A stretch of DNA of 64,000 bases, from the NCBI GenBank assembly GCA_019188255.1, contig JAETXT010000009.1, positions 1,922,001-1,986,000 on the forward strand, in the 5' to 3' direction. Positions 1-10,583 of this stretch are shown here, piece by piece. A model generated the notes under the pieces. That model did no database searches. It saw only the letters and a program-made list of their open reading frames with translations, and was not told where the DNA came from. Position 1 is the stretch's first letter, and each line of letters starts with the position of its first letter. Source of the stretch: Verticillium longisporum. Lineage: Eukaryota > Ascomycota > Sordariomycetes > Glomerellales > Plectosphaerellaceae. A program made the translations under genes and the position numbers.

Positions 1-67
1 AAAGAAAGGGGGCAAACAGTACGACGAAGGGAAAAGGAAAGGGGAGAAAAAAGTGAGAGCTACGTAC

Positions 68-789
68 CGTAGGATGACGCCAGACATGAGGTGCAGCGTC
101 CACAGCATGACTGTCAGGGCCAGGAAAGCACCAACGACAATGAGGTCGGCCTTGCCGCGCGCCAGACGATGCACACGCGCCGTCGTCTTCTTCCAGCACG
201 GCGTGTAATCGGCGTAGAGGCCCTTGAGCATCTCGCCCGTGGTTGAGCTCGACGGGGCGGGCCCCGTCTTTGCCTGCTTCGCCCAGAACTTCTTCGTCTC
301 GGCAACGCCGTTGGTGACCTCGATGACTTTGACCATCTCGACTGGCTTGATGGTGGCGGCGTCCACTTCGGCGATGGCTTCGTACGCGGGGAAGTGATGC
401 GCCACGGCCACGGGCACCGGGGACACCACGGGCGTGCCGTCGTCCTCCACGTCGATAATGACCATGACGGCGTCCTTGCTCTTGGAGAGGGCCTGCAGGA
501 AGGCTGTGTGCAGTGGCCGCGTCGCTGTGAGAGCCTGGGATGCCGGGACCGTGCTGGACGGCGTCAAGGGCCGGTTGTCAAAGGCAGTTTCTGAGTTGAG
601 GCTGCTGCGTTTCGAGTCAAAGTCTGGTGTTTTGTCGGTCTTGGTTGATCGCCGGGATATCCTTGTGACTAGGACGCTACGAGAGCTGAGGCCCTCGGGT
701 AACACAAGATCCTCCCATGACTGCGGGACAGGAGCTGCGAGGCCCAACTGGGTCACGCCAAGCGCCAAGAGTAACGATGCCGTCCGCAT
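68..789 (-). CDS. Secreted or type I membrane protein, unknown function (partial, runs off left edge)
   Basis: An open frame starts at an ATG at 789 and runs leftward for 240 codons to a consensus splice donor (GTACGT, positions 62-67). The gene therefore continues beyond the window. The N-terminus looks like a cleavable signal peptide (MRTASLLLALGVTQLGLAAP). A charged, Ser/Thr-rich region follows, then a stretch rich in V, I, D and K residues. Near the end of the exon there is one strong hydrophobic segment (IVVGAFLALTVMLWTLHLM), probably membrane-spanning. I do not recognise the family. Start choice rests on the signal peptide directly after the ATG. The translation has no internal stop and shows fungal codon bias, which supports a real gene. 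Inference: a secretory-pathway protein with a short cytoplasmic tail in later exons. Confidence 0.6.
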
Positions 790-1469
790 TTTGATTTGTG
801 AGGGTTGAAGAGCGAGTTGAGGACGAAGACGGCTGGAAAGGTGGCAGGGGGCCGCCTTGTTGAAATAACAATTAGGGGCGAGAGACCGACTCGGGTGAAT
901 CACTCTTCAAAGTCGTGGAGAGAGCGTTGTCTCTTTCTCTCTCTTTCAGATGGTAGATACCGTGGTGTGTAATGTGGAGGTCGAAGTCCCGGGCTTTCGG
1001 TTTGGGAAAGGGCTGGCTATGTAAATTGGATTCTAACGATCTAGAACTCTGGTTCACCGCATGCAAGTTGGTTGCATGAATGGCCGATGGCAGGCTGGCT
1101 AAAGGCGCCGCAGGAGTGCGGGTGTCCAGAAGAGGAAAGTTGGGAGGTGGTGCGGGGTGTTGTGATGCGAATGGGTGCTGCCCGGTGGCCAAGACGATGT
1201 AAAAGGCGATAGTGCAGGTGGTGTTGCTCAAGCTGTAGTAGTCGCGAGGGTGGTGCTCTGAAAAGGCGGGGGTGAGTGAGTGAGAGTGAGCGGGAGAAGA
1301 CAGCTGTAGATAAGCAAGAGCAAAAGGAAACAGGAGCAGAATGCGAGAGGGTGTCGGGCTGTTCGGGACGAGAGACCAACACGAGGACTTTAATATGAGT
1401 TTATGCTGGCGCCTGATCTTGTTAAGCCGCCGACCCCGTTCCGTCTGCCGACGAGCCATTGACCAGGAC

Positions 1470-1525
1470 ACGAGCAGGAGCATGAGCATGAGCACGAGCA
1501 CGAGCATGAGCATGAGCATGAGCGA
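1470..1525. repeat. Hexanucleotide tandem tract (GAGCAT/GAGCAC)
   Basis: About nine degenerate copies of GAGCAT or GAGCAC in a row. It reads as Ser-Met/Ser-Thr or His-Ala dipeptides in open frames, but those frames have no other gene-like properties. Confidence 0.8.
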
Positions 1526-1898
1526 GGGAGTCCAGCAAAGGCGCGGCGCAGGCTCTAGAAGCACAGACGTTTGGGTCTCGGGCGCGCTCTGGGCCCCTGC
1601 TTTGTCTCTCCAAGCCAAGGGGCCCAGCCCAAGAGACGAGGTCGACAGCTCCAAGGGGGGGGCGGGGAGCAAGTCCAGTTCCGGTCTGGGGCGCGTTCGG
1701 TTGTGGGTGCCGGGGGTCTGGACCTAATAGGATCAGGGGTCCCTTTTTTTTTCTTCTTTCAACTGGAGTGTTCGAGACAGCATCCAATAATGTGCCATTC
1801 CCTGGGACGAAGCACGACAGCACTTGGGAGAAACAGGCATCGTCACGTCGCAGAAGCGTCCCTATTCCTCGAACTGGCCCGCAGCAAAGACGTCCTCA

Positions 1899-1949
1899 GG
1901 TTGCGGTTGCGGTTGCAGTTGTAGTTGCAGTTGCAGTTGCAGTTGCAGG
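1899..1949. repeat. Hexanucleotide tandem tract (GTTGCA/GTTGCG)
   Basis: About eight copies of GTTGCA with GTTGCG and GTTGTA variants. It lies in the intergenic stretch upstream of GPI2. Probably slippage-generated microsatellite. Confidence 0.8.
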
Positions 1950-2558
1950 TCGAACCGTCCCATCTGTTCCATGCGTGTACTGTACTTGATCAAGGTCGGC
2001 AAAGCTTGGTCTCGTGTTTTGGCGGGACGCGCGGGTTGCGATGGGGATGCATTGTGTATTCACTCGACCGGCGTGTCCGTCCGGCTCATGGCAGGCTGCC
2101 GGGTGGGTGCAAGCTGCTTGAAGTCTGTGGAGGATCATCATCGCCCCATGGCTTGACATGGTGAGCACTGTAAGGGTCGTTCACGCAGGGCGTCTTGTAC
2201 AAACCTACCGCGTCTGCGCAGCGAACAGAGACGCCTCATGATGGTAGATTAGGGTGATCCACATGACGCATACCCCCCGGTCTTGCCTTTTCCGGTAATA
2301 AATTTTCTGGTTCCTTTTCTTCTTCGAGAAGGCTCCCGAAAATAGCCACAGGCGCTATCGGCTTTGCGGTTGGAGAACACGCTCGGGGCATCACCACCCC
2401 CCAAAGCCGGCAGCCTGGCCCCGCAAACGAAACGCACGATTGGCGCCTGCCTAAAAGCTTGCCGTATTCGCTGGCAAATGCCTCTCGTTTCATGACTTGT
2501 AGGTGTGTTGCTGGGTGGCTTAGCGGGCGATTGACGGGTGCAGCATTACATAGTACAT

Positions 2559-2597
2559 GGTACCTACCTACCTAGGTACCTTAGGTAGGTAGGTAAG
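2559..2597. repeat. TACCTAGGTACC-type palindromic word cluster
   Basis: Near-perfect alternation of TACC/CCTA/GGTA words with a palindromic centre (CCTAGGTACCTTAGG). Similar clusters recur in many other intergenic regions of this window (3049, 11585, 23968, 24317, 28375, 30702, 48030), so it belongs to a dispersed family. Confidence 0.7.
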
Positions 2598-3048
2598 TTA
2601 GGAAGGCCATGTGGAGATGCAGCATCTCGGCAGATGTTGCTTGTCGATATAACAAAGAAGCTTTTTTTTCTCTTGGTAGGCGTTGTGCTTGCAGGCAGGG
2701 TTCCACCTGGGAGAGAGAGACAAGCGGCCAGGCTATGATGACTGGGGGGGGCCGATATTAATGCCTGAACTTAAGATGCGTATATGACAAAGGATAAGGA
2801 ACATCAGAGTTCGGCGCGCTGTCAAGCATGTGGTGGTCCCGTCTGTGCCGAAGGTGGTCCTAGACATGCCACGAAGCTTAGCATCGGGTCTCTCTTATCA
2901 GCACATGCTATTGTAGCCATGACGAATCTCTCTCCTTTTGTGTTGCTGAGCACCTTTGTCGCTGAATACGAGATGGATGATGGTGGGCTTGATGCATTGA
3001 TCGGACATTACGACGTTGTGGCTGATGTCTGTTCAAGGTGCCGAGTAG

Positions 3049-3097
3049 CTACCTTAGGTAGGTACTATGTACGTAGAGTAAGGTAGAGTAGGTAGTA
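3049..3097. repeat. ACCTTAGGTAGGTAC-type word cluster
   Basis: Second member of the dispersed AGGTA/TACCT word family in this intergenic region, followed by degenerating GTAGAGTAAG words. Confidence 0.55.
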
Positions 3098-3112
3098 TCC
3101 AAGGGACGAGAA

Positions 3113-3212
3113 GTCTCTGTTCCTGAGCTGGGGTCGGGTCTCTGTTCCTGAGCTGGGGTCGGGTCTCTCTCTGTACCTGAACTGGGATCAGGCCTCTGTT
3201 CCTGAGGTCAGG
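3113..3212. repeat. 25-bp tandem repeat, two exact and two decayed copies
   Basis: Units at 3113-3137 and 3138-3162 are identical (GTCTCTGTTCCTGAG at the start, GGGGTCGG at the end). A third unit at 3163-3192 carries a 5-bp CT insertion and substitutions, and a fourth at 3193-3212 is truncated. It sits about 430 bp upstream of the GPI2 start. Confidence 0.85.
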
Positions 3213-3637
3213 AGGAAGGCAGGTTGGGTGAGTAAGTCTCACCACTGAAGGGCATAGCAAATGATTCGCTAAGCTTTTTTGCCCCCTGGCTCTCCGGTAG
3301 CCTTGCACCCAGCTTTACAGCCTTGCAGGGAACCTGTCAGCTGTCCAACGTCCTCCCCACCTTTTCGCCCAGCGAGCACCGTACCCTTCCCCCCATTGGA
3401 CCCGCCACAGGGGGTGGGTCCGTGTCCGTGTCTGTGTCTGTGGCACTCCTCCTCCGTCCTTGCGTTGTGAAACATCGTCGGAGACGACCTCAACCTCATC
3501 CTATCATCCAGCCTGAGCGCGAAACGCGACTAGGGCATCGCTTCAACCCATCTATGCCACCCAGCGCTACCACGAGACTTCTCATGGAATCATAGAGGAG
3601 AGTTGGCGAAGGAAAAGAGGGCACCCACGCCATCGCA

Positions 3638-5269
3638 ATGGCTGCACCACTATCCACCCGTCAGCCAAAGACATCCCCTGACGAGCCTCCAGCCAGAGCC
3701 GAAGCCGAAGCTGAAGCTGATGTCGACTTTGAGCCATTCGCACCACTCGCCAGATCCTCCACCCTTCCCATCAACATTCGCGCTGTCGCTTCCGTACCCT
3801 CCTTCAGCTCGAGGACGCGGACCCATCGCCAGGAACGGTCCCACCTAGCCCCCGAAGATGCCTTCTTCACGGGGCCCTCACCACCTCGCCGCAACCTGCA
3901 CAGCGGCGTCTTCCCGCCCTTTGAGGGTGCCCATGCTTCTCGGCCCGGCAGCGGCAGCGGCAGCCGCAGTCGGAGCCGCCACCACCATCGCAGCAGCAAG
4001 CACCGCACCTGGAAGAAGCTCCTCTGGGTGAAGCAATCCTACCCCGACAACTACACCGATCAGGTCACCTTCCTGGAGAACCTCAAGCGAAACCCCCGCT
4101 TGCAGCCCTACGACTTTTGGCCCCTCGTCGCCGATTCCACCGTCATCCTTCAGCACGTGTGTTCCGTCATCATCTTCGTCGTCTGCTTCAGCGGCATCCT
4201 CCAGAAGCGCGTCTCGCCCATGGCTGTCGTGTCCTGGAGCAGCCTCGCCTCCTTCGTCGGCTGGCGCCTGTGGGAGCAGTGGGACGCCGACGAGAACGAT
4301 GCCGCCATTGACCCGACCCCCGGCTCTTCCACCGGCCTGGCTGCCAGCCGCCCTGGTGCCATCGGACGCCGTGGTGGGAGCATGCGTCATCGGCCCGCCT
4401 TGCCGCCACCGCCCCCATCACTGCCGCCTTCGACGCGGCCCTCGTCCGCCATGCCTTCGGCCACCAGTTCCGTGACCAACCTGTCTGCCCAGAGTTATCC
4501 GCGCAATTCCTACTCCGCCTCGGCCACCTCCCTCCACTCGGCCACCTCGACGTCAGTCCCTTCATCCTACAAGCCGATGCAGGAGCACACATCGACCGTG
4601 TCATCGTCATCATCACCACCACCACCACCCCCCCTTCAAGAAGATGACCAGACGACGAATATCATGCACCAACGCATCGGCACCCTCAAGTCCGCCATCC
4701 TCATCTCCAGCACGCTCCTCGGCCTCTCTCCCATCCTCATGTCCCTAACCCTCTCCACAACCTCCGACTCAATCTACGCCATGTCCTTCTGGCTCCTCGC
4801 CGTCAACATCTTCTCCTTTGACTACTCGACCGCGCCCACGGCCTCGTCCCCACGCACCCCGGCCTCCCTCTCCACAAACGCCGCCCTCATGGCCTCCACC
4901 GTCCTCGCCTCCCGCCTCCCCTCCACCGGCCAGGTCTTCTCCCTGACCCTCTTCTCCACCGAGGTCTCCGGCCTCTCCCCCTCGTTCCGCCGCAGCGCCC
5001 CCCCCCGCTCCCCGGCCTACCACTACGCCCTGTCCGCCCTCCTCGTGCTGGGCGCCGGCGCCGGCGTCGCCATCGTCATTGGCGAGCCCGCGCCCTCCTT
5101 CCCCTGGCAGCGCGCCGTCGCCGGCATGGTCGTCAGCGTCTTGATCTCCGCCCTCGTCATGGGCGGCTGCAGCTGGTGGCTCATTGGGCTGCAAAAGTAC
5201 AAGAATGAAATCTACGGGCCCTGGGATCCCGCGAGGCCCGTCATCATGAGTAGGCGGCAGTGGGACTAG
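3638..5269 (+). CDS. GPI2: GPI2/PIG-C, subunit of the GPI-GlcNAc transferase
   Basis: Predicted ER membrane subunit of the complex that transfers GlcNAc to phosphatidylinositol, the first step of GPI-anchor synthesis. The 543-residue single-exon frame carries the PIG-C signature (WKKLLWVKQSYPDNYTDQVT, then FLENLKRNP) near residues 125-155. Hydrophobic helices follow, and the C-terminus GLQKYKNEIYGPWDPARP is characteristic of the family. Yeast Gpi2 is about 280 residues; the extra length here is an N-terminal Ser/Pro/Ala-rich leader and a low-complexity Pro/Ser insertion (residues about 245-345) between membrane segments, as is common in filamentous fungi. The start at 3638 gives a full N-terminal tail; no better ATG precedes the conserved core. 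A 15-bp tandem repeat begins two bases after the stop codon. Family assignment is firm. Confidence 0.92.
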   Translation: MAAPLSTRQPKTSPDEPPARAEAEAEADVDFEPFAPLARSSTLPINIRAVASVPSFSSRTRTHRQERSHLAPEDAFFTGPSPPRRNLHSGVFPPFEGAHASRPGSGSGSRSRSRHHHRSSKHRTWKKLLWVKQSYPDNYTDQVTFLENLKRNPRLQPYDFWPLVADSTVILQHVCSVIIFVVCFSGILQKRVSPMAVVSWSSLASFVGWRLWEQWDADENDAAIDPTPGSSTGLAASRPGAIGRRGGSMRHRPALPPPPPSLPPSTRPSSAMPSATSSVTNLSAQSYPRNSYSASATSLHSATSTSVPSSYKPMQEHTSTVSSSSSPPPPPPLQEDDQTTNIMHQRIGTLKSAILISSTLLGLSPILMSLTLSTTSDSIYAMSFWLLAVNIFSFDYSTAPTASSPRTPASLSTNAALMASTVLASRLPSTGQVFSLTLFSTEVSGLSPSFRRSAPPRSPAYHYALSALLVLGAGAGVAIVIGEPAPSFPWQRAVAGMVVSVLISALVMGGCSWWLIGLQKYKNEIYGPWDPARPVIMSRRQWD

Positions 5270-5708
5270 CCTGTTGTACAAGTACCTGTTGTACAAATAC
5301 CCGTTGTACAAGTACCTGTTGTACAAGTAGGCCTTGGAAGCGGGACTCGGCGTGGTGCCCTGTTCGCATACTGTCAGGATGTAGCAATCTTAATTAGACA
5401 TTGGTCTCGATCCTTCTGTTTTCTCAACGGCTGTCAATTTTGCTTTTCCTGCTAATTTTCCTTCATCATGCAGCAAGTCGTGCCGCGACATTGTACCGGA
5501 CACGTAAGCAAACGACATCCACTACCCTCGTTGGTAGCCACGGGCTCCCTATGCTTCGTAAAACACAGTCCCAGTCTTGCGGAGAAGATTTCAGCCAATC
5601 CTCAACAACTAACTACCTGAGCAAACCATATCCCTAGACTAGGCCTCACACTCGGAACTCGACTGCAAACAACAAGGCGTTCCAGCGCACGAAACACGGC
5701 TCCTCTGC
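5270..5708. other. Convergent 3' intergenic region
   Basis: Lies between the stop codons of GPI2 and the sacsin-like ATPase gene. Apart from the 15-bp array it is AT-richer non-coding DNA with no recognisable gene. Confidence 0.6.
5271..5330. repeat. Four 15-bp tandem units centred on TTGTACAA, in the GPI2 3' region
   Basis: Units 5271-5285, 5286-5300, 5301-5315 and 5316-5330 read CTGTTGTACAAGTAC with one or two changes each. Every unit keeps the 8-bp palindrome TTGTACAA. The array starts directly after the GPI2 stop codon and so should be transcribed in its 3' UTR. Confidence 0.9.
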
Positions 5709-8700
5709 TCATTCAAAGTTGAACACAGTCCACTCGCTACACTGGAGCTCCGTCCGGTCATTCTCATCAACGCGGCGAGTCCAAGGGTTCAATATGACCA
5801 AGAGGCCCTGGATGTCATGTAGGGCGTGAGAGACCCGCAAAACAAGATATATAATGTTGGTCGTATTGTCTCGTTTGTGATGCTGTAGAGCCTGGGTCGG
5901 TCAGCATCTTGGTCTCCTCCCGCACGGGCCGGGGCACTTACAAAGTGATTTTGCGTCTTATTCAACCCGAAAGGCGTCGACACTTCGCCGGCAGTCATCT
6001 TGACATCGAGACAGTAGGTGGTTCCCGCCTTCATCTGCGGCGCAATGTGTTTAAAGCTGTCAGCCCTGAGATGGAATCTCTTGGCAAACTTGAGCATGGT
6101 CTCATCTCCGTCGTCGACGTATCGATAGCAGTCGGGCATCTCGTCTCCATACGGCTGCCAGCCAGGGAGTAATTCGCTCAGTAGGGCCTCCACCTGCAGG
6201 AGTATTAGCAACGGGAACTTGGAAACATTGAGTTGAGCTTACATTTTTTCTCACTTCAGGGTATTTTGGCTCGTGAGGAATCGGCGGGACGTCCGCCTCA
6301 ATTGTCGGCTCCGATAGGAGCTTATCAGCGTCGTCGATTGCCATATCATCATGTCCGTCTGCGTCATCGCTGATCTTGTCGACAATGGGCGGAGTCGTCA
6401 TCTTTTCAACGCGCTGCCTCTTGCGAGTGTGAGATGACTCCTCAACTCTGGAACGACGGAGGACATTTTTCAGAGGCGTGGGATTCGATGTTGGGGGCGA
6501 TGACGAGGGACCTGTCCCAGGGCAGTGGCGGGCCGTTTCCTCCAGTTTGATCTCAGCAGCTTCGGTGGCTTTCTTGAGAACATCCGGCTTGGCGGGGGCG
6601 ACGCCCTCAGAATCTCCGTCGTCATACAGACCTGCGTCGTTGTCTTCAAAGGAAATGCCGCCCAAGTCGAGATCATCTGGACCGTCGCCCACATCCATGG
6701 CGTTTTCTGCTGGTCCAGATTCAATCACCTGGTCTCCCTGTTCTTTCTCAGACTGACCATTCTCGCTCTTGGTTTGCTCCCACTCGTCCACCATGTCAAA
6801 CGCCGGCCCGTTGTTGTCACGCACATCGTGCTTGTCGAGAAAATCCATGATCTGGTCCGGATCCACTCGCATTATGAAAGGAACCAGCCGAGACCACCGC
6901 GCATCGTCAATACCGCAAGTTCTGACGACAATACCTGAAAAGTCGTCTTCGAGGTGCATCACATCCGTCTCGGTAAGAGTGGTATGATAGATGACGATGC
7001 GGTCATCGAGCTCCTGTACATGGTGGCGACGCGACGCATCTCGTATCGGGGCGCATCCATCGAGCTTTCTCGTAATGTTTATGCATGAGACCGTCTTGAC
7101 TTCGGTTTTCTTGAGCCGATCAAGCATTTCGGCGGTCGGGTTGCTACTGAGCCTGAGCCATGTTAGCCTGACCAGTAACGTGAATCTGAGAATCGAAAAA
7201 GACATTGAGTCGTACCTGCAAAATTGTGCAGCCCTAGAACGGAACGAGGTTGTCATGTTGCGATCAATAGTTTGTCCCCGATTGTTCCAAGTCACTTCTT
7301 CCGTGACAGCCTTGGAAAGTTGTCGAAGGTGCAGCCCAAACGCGCCCACAAGACTTCTTCGGAGACTCGCCTCTACGTCGAGAAGCTCGACCTTTCCGAT
7401 GAACATCTTTTCCAGCTCCGGCCTGTCTGCGATATACCAATTCATGTCTCGAAGGCTGCGCAAAGTAGTCGGCCCCTCGGTGTCGCTACCGCGATGCGAA
7501 CAAGTCTTGACAGGAAATAATGGCGCTCCCTCGATCTCGTCTCGGTCTTGCTCCTCTGCTTCAGCGAGTCTCCCATGAGGAAGCAATGCAAGGAGGTCTC
7601 GAACAAGATGTTTAACTTTGTCGATACTTCCCCCATTTTGGGCTATAGCCTTTATCTCGCGTGAGATATCACCTGTGTTGATGCTTCGAACCTCGAGGTA
7701 ATCCCTAAACAGACCAGTATAGCCTTCATACACCTTGGGCAGGGGCAATCCAGTTTCAACGTAGTCAGGCCGACGCCATATACAGTCAGTCGGATAAGCC
7801 CATTGGGGATTTGGGCCGCTGATGAAGATCAAGGGCTGTTGCGCAAATGCAGTTCTGTAATTTCCTGTGAGTCACATCAACGTCCAACAAGGGCAAGAAA
7901 AACGACTTACCGGATCTGAGGTTGAAAGTCTCGGGCACTTATGCTCAGCTTTCTATAAAATTCATTGACCGATTCTTGGGTGACTGCGTATGCTGGTCTT
8001 TGGGCAATTCGCTGCAGTTGTCCCAGGGCAGCCCTAGAGTCAAAACTTCGCGATACTCCGGCCGCAGACAAAAACTCCTAGCTTTTGTCTTTCGGCTCCG
8101 GTAAGCGAACAAAGTCAAGGTCAGGGCAGAGTCGCTGCAGCTGTTCGGTAGGTAAGGCTGTGCCTGCCAAGGTTCTGACTTGGCCGTTCATCAGTTGGAC
8201 GCGAATGTTGCCCATGGCGGCCCCAATTTCGCCCATGTGACTGAAGAATTCTTGGTCATTCTTATACATGTTTTTCAGGTAAATCAAGAGCTCATTGCCT
8301 GCATTTTGGCTGAGAACGAGCCATTCCCTGGTCAAACAGCCCTTATGTACGAGTCGGGGTCGTGAAGACACTCCCGGGAGCTGCTGCAACCAACTGATGA
8401 ATTCATATTTGGTGTTCCCCGTGAATTCGTCCATAAGATCGCTGCTGGGGGTTTGTATCTCCGAGCTAGGATCGGCAATGAGTCTAGAAAGGAGAGGGCA
8501 GTGGCTAGACGGATCCTCCACATACACATGCTCTGCGATCGACCTGTTGCCGGCCACCAGAAACCATCGAGGTTTCTTGTCCATGGTCGCTAGAAGCTTC
8601 TTTTGTCTGAAAAGAAACAGGATATCGAGCACCCAGTTGAGAGGCTTCCGCGTAGGTCTCGGAATCATCGCGTGCTTTTCGAGAATCAGGGAACAAATCG

Positions 8701-10583
8701 TTTCAGCGTCCAGCTTTTTGACACCGAGGTAAGTGTAGAATTCCCGCCGATGCGGATCTTTTGCAGCATTTGAATGAACGACTCGAATTCCAAGATCAGA
8801 GGGCACATTCAAGACTGCTCCCGTCGACGGGAAAAAGATGTCGCCGCCCGCACAGGCTGCCCAGCTCCCGTCTGCTAGATGAACCAGAGGTAGTTCCTGA
8901 AGCTTGTCTTTTTGCTTGCTGCGACCCTTCCACATGAAGGCCGCGGCCAGTGCCGCGTGCCACTTGTCAGACTTTGCGGCAAGTCCGGCATGGCCAGCAC
9001 GTTCGAGCCAATCGCTGAATTCGTTACGAAGGCCTGCACCAGTCATCTCCTTCACGTCGAGTGCCTTCAACTCCTCCAGAACAGGGTCGTATTCGAACGC
9101 CAGATGATGGCCGTGGTTGATTGTCGCATCAATTAAGAAGCCATTGTCAAAGCGGTACTCCGTTGGAATGATAATGAGTGGTTTGTGGGCAGCAGTCTGC
9201 TGAGTGCCCGCAGGACATGGAATAGGACGCACAGCCCTAAAGCTGCCATCTCGAGCTTCAAGAACGTCCTCGTCGCACAGTCTTCTTTTGATCCCTTGAT
9301 GAACCTTTGTCCAGGTGGAGCTCTTCGGGCCATTGTATTCGAGGAAGAGAGGCCATTTATATTTCAGACTATATCCGTGTGTTGCATCGGCATGGTTGAA
9401 GTGACGAACTGCTTGCACGAAGGCATCGGGAATGGCCTCAAGGATCCTTTGGTTCCACGGAAGGGCGTGCTGCAGTGCCTGGCGATTGGCCACAAGAAGG
9501 AAGTCGGCCTGCACGATGAACTAGATAACCATGTTCGTTATCATGGCAGAAATATCCCAATAAGCCAGGTGAACTCACGTTAAAGCCAGACTGGTCGATT
9601 GGCAGAAAAGCAAAAGCGTCACATGTCTCGAGCTCGGAGCCAACAGGGAGCGCCAGTGTGATCTCGGTGCTGGAAACGCTATTCCGGCGGGCATCGACAG
9701 GCATGTCTTGCACTTCGTACCGTACAATGAGATACAGTTTTGTTGTCTTCACAGGCTCATCGAATGGGGATCCAGTACGATCCTCGTTCAAAGAGACAGT
9801 TTCTCCGTCATATCGTGGGTCCCGATTTTGGCGAATTGACCTGTACACGCAATGTCCGTCTTCGACCTTTATATCCAGCACGCTCAGCTGACGCAGGAAC
9901 AGAAGCAACTCCGGCTTGATTTGCTGGAGTCCTTTGGTTATGTCAGAAATTCTGTGGTCTTTGTCCCGGAGAAGGTGAAGCAGCATTTGGGTGTGCCCCT
10001 CACGTCTCTGAGTGTCCGGGAATCTATGCGGCTTCGGATCGAGCATGCCCAGGTGGGCTGTGCGGTCAATTCGAAACTCATAAAAGTTGCTCAGGATGTC
10101 GACTTGATGGGCAACTTTGAAGACACTCTTGAACCCAATGCCCTTCTCGCCAATGAACCCTTTCTGGCCATTGATAATCCCGGTTTTAGTGCTCTTGCCA
10201 ATACTGCAAATAGCATCGATGTTCTTCAACGAGAAGCCGGTCTCGTTGCAGTCGGTGCGAAGTGTGAAGTTGGATCCATTCTTGTCGAGGACAAGGCTGA
10301 ATGTAGGCTGGACGCCACTGGGATACGCGTTATCATCCGCATTCTGGATGAGCTCCAAGATAAAGTGAGTCGTCTTGGAGTTGAGCTGCGACGCCAGAAT
10401 ATCAAGAGCACTTTCGAGGTTTCGGGCAACAAATCCATGCTGTTCTGAGCCAAGTCCACGCTGCTGACGAAGCTGTTCGAGCTGTCGGTTGGCTTCTCCT
10501 AGATCGTCTGCAGACTCGCTGCCACTTCCCCCAAGTTCCATCGTCACAGTGGCGGAAGGGAACACGAACGATAAGTCATGCAA
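5709..10583 (-). CDS. Large HSP90-type ATPase (sacsin/Nov-like), interrupted by an in-frame TAG
   Basis: Six exons fit the splice signals: 9579-10583, 7911-9520, 7216-7854, 6243-7146, 5942-6193, 5709-5891 (introns 49-69 bp). Their sum is 1531 codons with the stop. The N-terminal GHKL ATPase domain shows the N box (LIQNADDN, residues 79-86), the G1 region (ETGFSLKNIDAICSIGKSTK) and the G2 loop (GEKGIGFKS, 145-153), as in Hsp90 and the sacsin/Nov group of very large proteins. The middle contains conserved fungal blocks, and acidic low-complexity sequence lies near residues 1150-1250. The C-terminal exon ends WTVFNFE. Codon 816 is TAG (8078-8080) although coding similarity continues in the same frame on both sides, so this copy is a nonsense allele or contains a base error. 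An alternative start is at 10541. Function of the fungal members is unknown to me. Confidence 0.75.

Larger units (their letters stand above)
790..3637. other. Intergenic region, 2.8 kb, between divergent genes
   Basis: No convincing gene. It holds two hexanucleotide tandem tracts (1470-1525 and 1899-1949), two clusters of ACCTAGGT-type words (2559-2597 and 3049-3097) and a 25-bp tandem repeat (3113-3212). Open frames here are low-complexity or antisense to repeats. The ends must contain the promoters of the divergent genes on either side. Confidence 0.6.

Noticed and set aside
1341..1727. 128-codon plus-strand frame with Ser-Met-Ser-Thr repeats
   Set aside because: Derived from the GAGCAT hexamer tract; flanks not coding.
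8078..8192. A 102-nt intron (GTCAGA...CTAG) that would remove the TAG of the sacsin-like gene
   Set aside because: Phase would allow it, but the segment encodes conserved-looking sequence (LPTEQLQRLCPDLDFVRLPE), so a base change is the simpler reading. RNA evidence could reverse this.
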